A stretch of DNA of 19,536 nt from an uncultured Treponema sp. Lineage in GTDB: Bacteria > Spirochaetota > Spirochaetia > Treponematales > Treponemataceae. Made by a program: the position numbers and the translations under genes. Of this stretch, positions 7,607 through 15,356 are shown one piece after another (position 1 is the first letter of the stretch; each line of letters starts with the position of its first letter). The stretch is from NCBI GenBank assembly GCA_905372265.1, contig CAJPOL010000028.1, positions 1-19,536 of the forward strand, given 5' to 3'. A model generated the notes under the pieces. It was not told the origin of the DNA and searched no databases. It worked only from the letters and a program-made list of their open reading frames with translations.

Positions 7607-9160
7607 ATGAATGCAAAATTGAAAATAAGCATATTAGCCGGTACAACAGTAGTGTTAGGCCTGATCACCGCCGGAATATTTTTAAAGATTGCGCAGCCGG
7701 CTGACACGCTTGAACAGTATATGGTACGGCTTGAGGGTATAGAGCGTAATATCCTGTCCATCCGCGGTATCTTTTACCGATACGCAGCGGAACAACGGCG
7801 CATTCCCGATTCACTTATTGAAGCCTTGCAAGAGACTGAAGCTGCTGTACGCAGCGCTGACGCAGGGCTGCATGGTATGCAGCAAAAAGATGCCTATATG
7901 CAGACAGCCTTTTCCGCATACCGGTCATCGTTACAGTCTTTAACCGGCGAATACAACCGATTGACCGACGAATATAATCAGTTCGGAGGCGCTGCCGTCA
8001 AACCGCTTACTGCATCTCAAATTGAAAAACTTGAAAAAACAGACAATGCCCATAACGCCGCTTTTACGGCAGTCTATCAGGCATGTACAAAAATGCTGAC
8101 CCGCCGCCGAAATCAATCAGCCGCGCTTTCGGCAGTACTGATTACGGTAACATGGTTTTTCGGGCTATGGATTACGTGGCTGCTAGCGGCAGCGGTGTAT
8201 CATCTGCTGCTTGCCCGCACTGCAAAGAAACATATCATATTGAAAGCGCTCCCCAAAACCGATAGAGCGGAAACAAAAAACGGCGATACGGAAATGCCGC
8301 TCACTTCAGCGTTTACGGCAGCGCAGGGGGCTGCTGCGCCGTATAGCGCTGCTGCAAATGGATATGGAACACATCGCCGCAGTCAAACCGTACCGGACAA
8401 TACCGCAACCGTACCGGAGATGCATGGCACAGCAGCCGATATCAATGCGTATACTGCTTCCGCATATCGGAACGAAGTAGCCTATATCGAAAAAAATGCG
8501 CTTTTGGAACAAGATATTGCCGATTTGCGGCGAAGCTACGCTTCTTTGCAGGAAAATCACGCAGCATTGCAAACATCGTATGAGGAGCTGCAAACATCGG
8601 CTGCCGACCGGTCTATCCACCATAAAGAGGCGGCAAGCCATCTCAAAACAATGCTGTATTCGGTACAAGAAGCAGCGGATCAGCGTAAAGACGATACCGA
8701 AACGGTAAAAAAACTGATAGAAACATTTCAGTCCGGCCGCCGTTTATTCAAAACGACCCATGAGCACATGCAGTACATAATTCAAAATGTTTCAAAAATT
8801 CGCGAAATGTCGGAAATTATCGAAACCATTGCAGAGCAGACCAAAATGCTCGGTATGAATGCCGCCATCGAAGCTGCCCATGCAGGCGAGGCCGGCAAAG
8901 GCTTTGCCGTTGTTGCGGAAGAATTAGGCCGTCTTGCCGCTGCTGCCTTGGAAAGCTCCCATGATATTGGCGGCACTCTCACGGAAGTCGTAACGGCAAT
9001 AAACGGTGTCGGCGTAACAAGCGATGAGTTAGATAAGGAATTTGAGAAGATTCACGTACAAACGGATTCTATTTATGCCTCGTTCACTGAATTTTCAGCG
9101 CGGATGGAAAAGACCGGTCTGGACGCAAAAACGGCATTGTCGGAATTTTCAGATTCATAA
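7607..9160 (+). CDS. Methyl-accepting chemotaxis-like transducer without a HAMP domain
   Basis: A 517-residue membrane protein. It has a transmembrane helix at about 7-28, a predicted periplasmic helical domain (29-172), a second helix (173-203), an Ala/Thr/Pro-rich linker (210-288), a coiled coil (290-335, LQ..y.eLQT repeats) and a chemoreceptor signalling tip (408-444: IAEQTKMLGM then NAAIEAAHAGEAGKGF). The tip identifies the family: it binds CheA/CheW and controls flagellar rotation. It is odd in several ways. No HAMP is recognisable after the second helix. The usual Phe and Asn of IAFQTN are Glu and Lys. The arm after the tip is only about 70 residues, and no CheR/CheB pentapeptide closes the C-terminus. 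A possible ribosome-binding site (GGGGA, 7588-7592) is rather far from ATG 7607. The ligand is unknown. Confidence 0.85.
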   Translation: MNAKLKISILAGTTVVLGLITAGIFLKIAQPADTLEQYMVRLEGIERNILSIRGIFYRYAAEQRRIPDSLIEALQETEAAVRSADAGLHGMQQKDAYMQTAFSAYRSSLQSLTGEYNRLTDEYNQFGGAAVKPLTASQIEKLEKTDNAHNAAFTAVYQACTKMLTRRRNQSAALSAVLITVTWFFGLWITWLLAAAVYHLLLARTAKKHIILKALPKTDRAETKNGDTEMPLTSAFTAAQGAAAPYSAAANGYGTHRRSQTVPDNTATVPEMHGTAADINAYTASAYRNEVAYIEKNALLEQDIADLRRSYASLQENHAALQTSYEELQTSAADRSIHHKEAASHLKTMLYSVQEAADQRKDDTETVKKLIETFQSGRRLFKTTHEHMQYIIQNVSKIREMSEIIETIAEQTKMLGMNAAIEAAHAGEAGKGFAVVAEELGRLAAAALESSHDIGGTLTEVVTAINGVGVTSDELDKEFEKIHVQTDSIYASFTEFSARMEKTGLDAKTALSEFSDS

Positions 9161-9321
9161 CAACCGCCTATCATGAAGGATAACCGATTCCTATGCAGCT
9201 CTTTTGCGGCTTCTTGACTTTCTTTAAGAAATCACTACTATGAGCGCTACGATAATTTCCTGCATTTATCTTATCCGGAATTGTTTACTCTTAAAAATTG
9301 TTAGTAACATCTTAAAATGTT

Positions 9322-9360
9322 ATGTATGAAATACCTCAATGCGGGGTATGCTGCATACAT
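9322..9360 (+). ncRNA. Extended two-part stem-loop in the leader
   Basis: ATGTATG (9322-9328) pairs with CATACAT (9354-9360), and inside it ATACC (9331-9335) pairs with GGTAT (9345-9349). This gives 12 base pairs with an AA/GCTG internal loop and a nine-base terminal loop. The competing hairpin GTATG-CTG-CATAC (9346-9358) uses the same 3' arm, so alternative folds are possible. It does not match any riboswitch I recognise. Confidence 0.4.
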
Positions 9361-9373
9361 GTCAGCGCATGCA

Positions 9374-9398
9374 TATTCGGGAATGCTTTGCCCGAATA
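9374..9398 (+). ncRNA. Second leader hairpin before the NifU-like gene
   Basis: TATTCGGG pairs perfectly with CCCGAATA (8 bp) around a nine-base loop. No T run follows, so it is not a standard terminator. It lies about 27 bases upstream of the ribosome-binding site. Confidence 0.45.
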
Positions 9399-9437
9399 CA
9401 AAACTGCCGGTAGTAGGCACACGATAAGGAGTTTGTC

Positions 9438-9665
9438 ATGGTAACACAAGAAGAAATTGAAGAAGCATTAGCGCTATTGCGCCCGCGGCTGCAAGCTGAC
9501 GGCGGGGATGTTGAGTTTGTTTCGCTGTCGGAGGATGGAGTTGTGTCCGTCCGCTTAAAAGGCGCATGCGGATCATGTCCGATGGCGTTGATGACGCTCA
9601 AAATGGGTATTGAGGCTCAGCTCAAAGAGTCATATCCCGATATTAAAGAGGTCGTATCGGTATAA
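9438..9665 (+). CDS. NifU-like Fe-S scaffold/carrier protein (NifU C-terminal domain only)
   Basis: A 75-residue protein made of the NifU C-terminal (Nfu) domain alone. It contains LRPRLQADGGDVEFVSL and the CGSCPM motif whose two cysteines (44 and 47) hold an Fe-S cluster across a dimer. It would carry or assemble clusters for cytoplasmic target enzymes. Length is normal for stand-alone Nfu proteins. The start is clear: AAGGAG (9425-9430), seven bases before ATG. It is preceded by a folded leader and followed almost directly by a giant exported protein, with which it may share a transcript although no functional link is evident. Confidence 0.93.
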   Translation: MVTQEEIEEALALLRPRLQADGGDVEFVSLSEDGVVSVRLKGACGSCPMALMTLKMGIEAQLKESYPDIKEVVSV

Positions 9666-9710
9666 TATGTGGAGATTACTCTCCATTCAACAACTTAATT
9701 CTATGCTTTT

Positions 9711-9715
9711 AAGGA
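9711..9715 (+). promoter_or_regulatory. Ribosome-binding site favouring a TTG start at 9724
   Basis: AAGGA stands eight bases before TTG 9724. The in-frame ATGs at 9667 and 9703 have no comparable site, and starting at either would put 19 or 7 extra residues before the signal peptide. Confidence 0.5.
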
Positions 9716-9723
9716 ATGCTGCT

Positions 9724-12700
9724 TTGAATAGAAAAATATTATTTTTAGGGTGCGTGTATGCCGTTTCCGTTATGGGGCTGTGTGCTGCCGGCAAAAAAGA
9801 TATTGATACCCGCACGCCTGAAAAAAACGAAAGCTGGACGGAATCATTTGATGTTTCAGCGAAAAAGAAAGGGAAGTATAACGTTCTGGTAACGGCGGAA
9901 GATACGGCGGGTAATACCGGAATGGCGGGGCCGTTTAATATGTACATTGATCCGCGTTCCGATTTACCGATCGCTTTTATCAATAATCCGCTGAAAAACA
10001 TGTGCATTACCGGCTCTTTAAATGTTTCCGGCACTTGTTTTGATGATGACGATGTCGATCATGTCGAAGTTGCACTGGACGGGGGCGAAGCCGTCCGCGC
10101 TGATGGAAAGCAGTTTTGGTCGTATTCGTTCGAAACCGACACCTTAGAAGAAGGCGCTCATCAAGTTGCCGCATGGGGTATCGATATAAACGGCGTAAAA
10201 GGCGAGGCATATACGGTAGTCTTTCATTTTAACCGGCATACGCCCGAAGTAACGGTAACAAACGTTGAACCCGGAGCGCTCTTATCGGGACGTAAAATGC
10301 TTGCCGGAACAGTTAAAGACGGAAATGGGGTTAAGCAGCTGCTCTATTCTTTGGATAATGGAAGCACTTATCTCCCGCTTACGCTTAAGCACGATAAAAA
10401 GAACAATGTGTCGCGTTTTAAGCTGACTATTGATACGCGGAGCATGTCAGACGGGCCGCTGTTGTGCTGGTTTAAAGCAATTGATAAACTCGGATTCGAG
10501 GGCATTTCCACATTCCTGTATTTCATTGATAACACACCTCCGGTTGTAGACTTCTCGTATCCGCCCGAATCGGAACCATGCGGAAGCGTATTTTCCATTG
10601 CCGGTTCCGCCTCCGACACAGTCAGCCTTGAATCCCTTTCATGGAAGATGGGCAGAGAAAGCGGTTCGTTTGAACTGATAAAAGGAAATCCGTATTGGAC
10701 AAAAGAATTCGATGTCAGTAAATCGTCAGGTAAATCTCAAACGATTGAGATTACTGCAAAAGACGCAGCAGGCAATACGACAAAGGTAAAACGCCGGATC
10801 AGTATTGATAAAACAAAAAATCTGCCTCAAGCGGAAATCACGTTACCGACAGCCGATAGCATCGAAGGCAACAAGATTTATTTTGCCGGTACGGTTAAAA
10901 ATGTAACCGGACCTGCGGAGATACGGTATAAACTGGACAAAAACGGCGAACAATCACTGCCGGTTCCTTTAGGTATCTTCGGTATAGATATTGACGGTTT
11001 AACTGCCGGTAAACACACGCTGACCGTCTATGCGGTGAATGCACAAGGGATAAAAGGCCCTGCACAGACGGTATCTTTTACTTCAATGGGGGCAAAGCCC
11101 GCTATTACGCTCGAAAAAAAAGGCAGCGCCGTGTTTGTACAGACTATTTCCCTTAAAAAACGGATGCCGGTTTCGATCACCGTTACATCGGAAAACGGTT
11201 TGGCATCGGTTTCGTATGCGGTCGGATCCGGCTCGGAAACTCCTGCCGTTATTAAACACGGGGCATCGAATACCGTCATTAAAATTCCATCGGATACCGC
11301 TTTCACCGATGCGGTTACGCCCATCACCGTAAGCGCTGCCGATATATACGGCCAAACATCCCGGCAGACTATTTTGGTAGAATTGCAGGATAGCAATTCA
11401 GCGCTGTTTCTCTGGGCTCAGGGCACCACAACCTCAAGCGGCGCGGTTATTATGAGCCCAGACACTCCACTGACGGGCGTGTATCATCCTGCGGAAGGGA
11501 CTGAAATAGCAACGGTTACTGTTGAAGGGGATTCTTCCGCTTTTACCGTGTCGCATTCAGGCAGCATCATCACGCTTACAGCGCTTTCTTCCGGTTCGTA
11601 TCAGAATGTGCGGGTTACGGTAACCGATAGCGCCGGTACGGCTGTTACATCGGAGGGCATCGATATTCTGGTTGACAACGGCGCCCCGGCCATTACGCTT
11701 GAAGGAGAAGCCGAACCGCGCCCCATTAAGAGCGATATTGAACTGAAAGGAACCGTTTCCGATGATGCCGGTGTTGCATCGGTCTCATACACGGTCGGTT
11801 CTACCGTATACGAGGGGCTTTCGCCGTCGTTTACCCGGAAGATCGAAATTTCCGATTTGCCGGACGGGCTTATTATGGTCGGTGTTCATGCAACGGATGC
11901 TATCGGGAACAAAACTTCCGAGTACCGGATTTTTTACAAAGCGCTTACCGGCCCCCAAGTTTCCATGATATTCCCTAAAGAGGGCGATAAAGTAAACGGT
12001 TCGATTTTGACAGGCTTTACGGTTGCCGATCCTTTCTTGCTGGAAAAGGCGGAATATAAAGCGGCCGGAAGCGACTCTGCTTGGGAACCGATGGATATAT
12101 CATCGATTATCAGCCGGTTGATAGGAAGCGCTGCCGACCCGATCGGAAAAGGAATGCAGTTCCGGTTTACCGATAAAATAGGCAACGTTACGGTATACAA
12201 TGATTATCACTTTGAAATAGATGAAGAGGCCGATAAACCGCATATTGATGTTCATGTTCCGGCAGAGGATGAAATATTGGTACGGGATTTCGATTTATCC
12301 GGCATGGTGTATGACGATGACGGTGTTTCGAAAATCTTTTACCAGATAGATGATCAACCGGCACAGGCAATTGAGACAGCACATAATTTTTCCATTCCGT
12401 TTAAGATTTCGGATTTCTCCGATAATGAGCATACGATTTCTCTCTATGCAGAGGATATTTACGGTGTTAAAAGCAATGTATTTAAACGGAAAGTCCGCAT
12501 ATCGCTGAGCATACCGTCAGGAACCATAGAATCGCCCGGGCCGACTGAAATGGTAAAGGATATGATTTCTATAAAAGGAACAGCCAGCGATAAAAACGGT
12601 ATCTCCGCAGTCGCCATTTCACTTGATAACGGAAACACCTATAATAAAGCGGAAGGGGCGGACTCGTGGCACTATAATCTGAATACGCATGGGATTAGTG

Positions 12701-14394
12701 ACGGAACCTATGTTCTTTTTGTCAAGCTCCTTGACACCTACGGGCAGGAATCGATTATCTCCAGCCTTATTACCATCGACAACACGCCTCCGGAGATGCT
12801 GTTTGAGTATCCTTTTGCCGGAGGAAAGTACGATACCGTATTGCCGGTCTCCGGACAGGTACATGACATGACTGCCTTACAGACCGTATCGCTTACTATC
12901 AAAGGGTTACAGGGACAAACAGTACCGTCGCATTTTACGGATATGGTTCTGCCGCACAACTTACTGGTATCTCAGCGATTGGATATCTCCGAATGTGCCG
13001 AAGGATTCTACAACCTTGAAGTGAGAGGTATCGATCAAGCGGGAAACGTTACCAATGTTGCGCGGAATTTTGAAATTACGCATAACACAAAAACAAGTAA
13101 AATTGAGCTTTTGTATCCGCTTGACGGAGAAACGGTAACGGGCGAGTTCAACTTTTACGGGCAAATCGGCGGTATTACCTATCCCGAATCGGTAACATTA
13201 GTAATCGATGGGCGGGAACACACAACCGGCGCCGTGTCTCCGACGGGTTACTTCAACTTTAGACTTACCCCTGAGGATGTTACTGAGGGAATCCATAAGC
13301 TATCCGTACAGGCAGTGCTTGAAAAAGGGAACCGCGAAACGTCTGTAGAGCATACCGTTATCTATAAGCCGCTCGGCCCATGGGTTACGATTGACAACTT
13401 TGCCGTTGGAGATTTCGCGGTTGACCGGCCATATCTACGGGGCACCGCAGGATATAGCCTGTCCGATGCGGAAAAAGAACTGCTGGGAGATAAGAGTACG
13501 CCTGTTGAAGTTCGCACTGCAATCCAAAGCAAGAGAGTAGCAGCTGTCGAAATCAGCTTTAACAACGGTAAGACTTTTAAGCGGGTTCGCACGAAAAAAG
13601 AAGCATGGCGGTACCGGCTGGAAACCGGCGATATGACAGAAGGCAATCACTTCATTCTTGTACGTGCAACAATGGCGAATAATGAGGTTGCCGTATGCCG
13701 TACTATTGTCAGTGTCGATAAAACCGCGCCGAAGGTACGGCTGATTACTCCTACTGAAGGCGGTATCTATAACGAAGCGATAATCTATGCCGGTTTTACG
13801 AGTGACAACGTCAACGTTGCTTCCGTGAACATGGCATTGCGCAAAGGCGATAAGTTTTTATATGAGGTGCCGAAGGCTTTCCGAGGGCTCCATTTTGAAC
13901 TCGGCTTATTGGGAGCAACGCTATGGAACATGGGCTTCGGCCTCAGTTTTTTTGACAGTAACGTAAAAATACAGCTGCACTACGGCCAGATGCTGTCATC
14001 CCAATGGAATGCGGTAGGATCAACCGAGGTAAATCAAACTAAACGGTATGGCGGGCATGTGTTTAGTACTAAAATCCTTGCAAATATATTTGAGCTGCCG
14101 TTTGCCTCATTTGCAGGGCCTGACTTTGCATGGCTTTATATGACGGGCGCGCTCGGCGCGAACTTCTCTATTTTTACAGAAACACAGAGTAAAAAGGCGC
14201 AGGTTTTGTCCGCTATGATTGCCCAGCTGGAGTTTCCTCGAGTAAAATTATCCAAAAAGAAGGTAAAGTATTTTAACAGTTTCGCTTTTTATACGGAAGG
14301 GCAGCTGTGGTTTATACCGACCGACGTAACCGGACCGGCAACCATATCGGTACTGCCCCGTATATCGATCGGTTTCCGCGCCGAGGTATTTTAA
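9724..14394 (+). CDS. Giant Ig-like repeat envelope protein with a C-terminal barrel-like domain
   Basis: About 1556 residues. A hydrophobic signal peptide (NRKILFLGCVYAV...LCAAG) starts the protein; Cys is present, but the residue before it is Leu, so a lipobox is doubtful. The body is about 13 Ig-like/cadherin-like beta domains of 75-110 residues. The domains share PP.V.F.YP...G starts, an L/I-x-G strand, LDNG.TY...W.Y.L, and closings of the type DGTY.L.V...D..G. IDNTPP, DTAGN and DAAGN turns recur. A half domain precedes the first full one. The last Ig domain (from about 1333) runs into about 180 residues rich in Gly/Phe/Tyr strands, ending in Phe (ISIGFRAEVF), as in outer-membrane barrels. 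It is probably a surface or periplasmic scaffold; binding partner unknown. ATG 9667 or 9703 are alternative starts. It converges on nudC with only 16 bases between. Confidence 0.8.
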   Translation: MNRKILFLGCVYAVSVMGLCAAGKKDIDTRTPEKNESWTESFDVSAKKKGKYNVLVTAEDTAGNTGMAGPFNMYIDPRSDLPIAFINNPLKNMCITGSLNVSGTCFDDDDVDHVEVALDGGEAVRADGKQFWSYSFETDTLEEGAHQVAAWGIDINGVKGEAYTVVFHFNRHTPEVTVTNVEPGALLSGRKMLAGTVKDGNGVKQLLYSLDNGSTYLPLTLKHDKKNNVSRFKLTIDTRSMSDGPLLCWFKAIDKLGFEGISTFLYFIDNTPPVVDFSYPPESEPCGSVFSIAGSASDTVSLESLSWKMGRESGSFELIKGNPYWTKEFDVSKSSGKSQTIEITAKDAAGNTTKVKRRISIDKTKNLPQAEITLPTADSIEGNKIYFAGTVKNVTGPAEIRYKLDKNGEQSLPVPLGIFGIDIDGLTAGKHTLTVYAVNAQGIKGPAQTVSFTSMGAKPAITLEKKGSAVFVQTISLKKRMPVSITVTSENGLASVSYAVGSGSETPAVIKHGASNTVIKIPSDTAFTDAVTPITVSAADIYGQTSRQTILVELQDSNSALFLWAQGTTTSSGAVIMSPDTPLTGVYHPAEGTEIATVTVEGDSSAFTVSHSGSIITLTALSSGSYQNVRVTVTDSAGTAVTSEGIDILVDNGAPAITLEGEAEPRPIKSDIELKGTVSDDAGVASVSYTVGSTVYEGLSPSFTRKIEISDLPDGLIMVGVHATDAIGNKTSEYRIFYKALTGPQVSMIFPKEGDKVNGSILTGFTVADPFLLEKAEYKAAGSDSAWEPMDISSIISRLIGSAADPIGKGMQFRFTDKIGNVTVYNDYHFEIDEEADKPHIDVHVPAEDEILVRDFDLSGMVYDDDGVSKIFYQIDDQPAQAIETAHNFSIPFKISDFSDNEHTISLYAEDIYGVKSNVFKRKVRISLSIPSGTIESPGPTEMVKDMISIKGTASDKNGISAVAISLDNGNTYNKAEGADSWHYNLNTHGISDGTYVLFVKLLDTYGQESIISSLITIDNTPPEMLFEYPFAGGKYDTVLPVSGQVHDMTALQTVSLTIKGLQGQTVPSHFTDMVLPHNLLVSQRLDISECAEGFYNLEVRGIDQAGNVTNVARNFEITHNTKTSKIELLYPLDGETVTGEFNFYGQIGGITYPESVTLVIDGREHTTGAVSPTGYFNFRLTPEDVTEGIHKLSVQAVLEKGNRETSVEHTVIYKPLGPWVTIDNFAVGDFAVDRPYLRGTAGYSLSDAEKELLGDKSTPVEVRTAIQSKRVAAVEISFNNGKTFKRVRTKKEAWRYRLETGDMTEGNHFILVRATMANNEVAVCRTIVSVDKTAPKVRLITPTEGGIYNEAIIYAGFTSDNVNVASVNMALRKGDKFLYEVPKAFRGLHFELGLLGATLWNMGFGLSFFDSNVKIQLHYGQMLSSQWNAVGSTEVNQTKRYGGHVFSTKILANIFELPFASFAGPDFAWLYMTGALGANFSIFTETQSKKAQVLSAMIAQLEFPRVKLSKKKVKYFNSFAFYTEGQLWFIPTDVTGPATISVLPRISIGFRAEVF

Positions 14395-14410
14395 AAACAA
14401 GAGCGAATGC

Positions 14411-15199
14411 TTACCATTCCCCGCAGATGAGCCGGTGGGCGGCGGAACCTGCACGGGGAATGGCAGGCAGCGCATTTTTTGAGAACCAGTAGGCTTCCGC
14501 AATTTCCTCTTTCTGCACCGTTATCGTTCCCGATTCATAGTCCGCCTTAAAAGCAAGCATCAGCTGGTTAGGATACGGCCAGCTTTGACTGCCGCAGTAC
14601 CGTATGTTCTTAACATTTAATCCGGTTTCTTCTTTTACTTCCCTGATAACGGCCTGCTCCGCTGTTTCTCCCGCCTCAATAAATCCTGCAAGACACGTAT
14701 ACAAATCGGTATTCCGCTGGGCATGACGGGCAAGCAGTATTTGTTCTCCTTTGCTCACAAGAACAATAATGCATGGGGCTATTACCGGAAAGATAACCGC
14801 ACAACACTGCGGACATTCCAATGCGCTTTCCGTACTGCTGAAATGCAGCTGATGTCCGCACGTTATACAAAAGCGGGTTCGCATTAACCATTCGGAAATA
14901 TGCAGCGCTCGCGCTGCAAGCTGTGCCGTTTCTTCCGGCGCCGAGGCAAAAAGCTCCCGTATTGAATACTTACTTAAATCTTGCGGCTCTGCGGCTTGCT
15001 TTGTCAGCACCGCGGTACAGGTACGGTATGCCGTCTCTCCATAACGACAGCATATGTGATTACTATTGTATCGGCCGGTTATGTCCCCCAGCTCTGCTCC
15101 GGTGAGTAGACGTCCGCTTTTAGCGAGCAGTATCTGCGCATCCTGTATCAATATTCCGAATTGAAAATCCGCCGCGCGGGGATTATAAATGAACGCCAT
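14411..15199 (-). CDS. nudC: NADH pyrophosphatase NudC
   Basis: A 262-residue Nudix hydrolase that splits NAD(H) to NMN(H) and AMP and can remove NAD caps from RNA in well-studied homologues. A zinc ribbon is formed by Cys111, Cys114, Cys129 and Cys132. The Nudix box spans 172-194 (GFIEAGE...REVKEETGL), with all Glu residues needed for metal binding. The NudC-specific motif just after it reads SQSWPYP (204-210), against SQPWPFP in the classic family, which is a mild variation. Length equals that of E. coli NudC. No clear ribosome-binding site precedes ATG 15199. A TATAAT lies upstream on this strand (15295-15290), but a run of C occupies the place where its -35 would be. It stands alone and converges on the giant Ig-repeat gene. 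Confidence 0.93.
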   Translation of the reverse strand: MAFIYNPRAADFQFGILIQDAQILLAKSGRLLTGAELGDITGRYNSNHICCRYGETAYRTCTAVLTKQAAEPQDLSKYSIRELFASAPEETAQLAARALHISEWLMRTRFCITCGHQLHFSSTESALECPQCCAVIFPVIAPCIIVLVSKGEQILLARHAQRNTDLYTCLAGFIEAGETAEQAVIREVKEETGLNVKNIRYCGSQSWPYPNQLMLAFKADYESGTITVQKEEIAEAYWFSKNALPAIPRAGSAAHRLICGEW

Positions 15200-15300
15200 A
15201 GTATACTGTACTCAATATGCTTCATAATAACAAGAAGTATTGAAAGCGGCGCAGGCAAATATTTGACCGGTGCAAAAATATGGTATAGAATTATAAACAG

Positions 15301-15329
15301 TTGACATTTCGAGGGGGGGGGGGGATAAT
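15301..15329 (+). promoter_or_regulatory. Predicted phase-variable promoter with a G12 tract in its spacer
   Basis: A perfect -35 TTGACA (15301-15306) and a -10 GATAAT (15324-15329, five of six) are separated by exactly 17 bp. The spacer holds the uninterrupted G run, whose last base also serves as the first base of the -10. Predicted transcription start is near 15336, followed by AGGA (15346-15349) seven bases before ATG 15357. Slippage by one or more G would move the two boxes out of optimal spacing. The same arrangement is known to switch TP0126 in T. pallidum. Confidence 0.75.
15313..15324 (+). repeat. Homopolymeric G tract, 12 bases
   Basis: Twelve consecutive G. It is the only G or C run of comparable length in the window and sits between the -35 and -10 boxes of the exporter operon. 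Its length may differ between cells or be misread in assembly. Confidence 0.95.
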
Positions 15330-15356
15330 ATAAGAGAAACATCTCAGGACGGTACT

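Larger units (their letters stand above)
9161..9437 (+). promoter_or_regulatory. Structured leader/intergenic region before the NifU-like gene
   Basis: No gene was found in these 277 bases. A weak promoter candidate is TTGACT (9214-9219), 16 bases, TACTAT (9236-9241). A perfect small inverted repeat TGTTA-G-TAACA sits at 9299-9309. Two stem-loops follow (listed separately), then AAGGAG (9425-9430) before ATG 9438. No clear terminator for the chemoreceptor-like gene was seen. Confidence 0.4.

Noticed and set aside
9211..9232. Short TTCTT/AAGAA repeat as terminator of the chemoreceptor-like gene
   Set aside because: Only five A/T-rich pairs and no T tail after the stem.
9661..9666. A perfect TATAAT immediately after the NifU-like gene, as a promoter for the giant Ig gene
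   Set aside because: It arises from the GTA TAA end of the NifU-like gene and no -35-like hexamer lies 15-19 bases upstream; too weak to list.
15290..15295. TATAAT on the - strand as the nudC promoter
   Set aside because: The -35 position falls in the C run (G run on + strand) and has no match; kept only as a remark under nudC.
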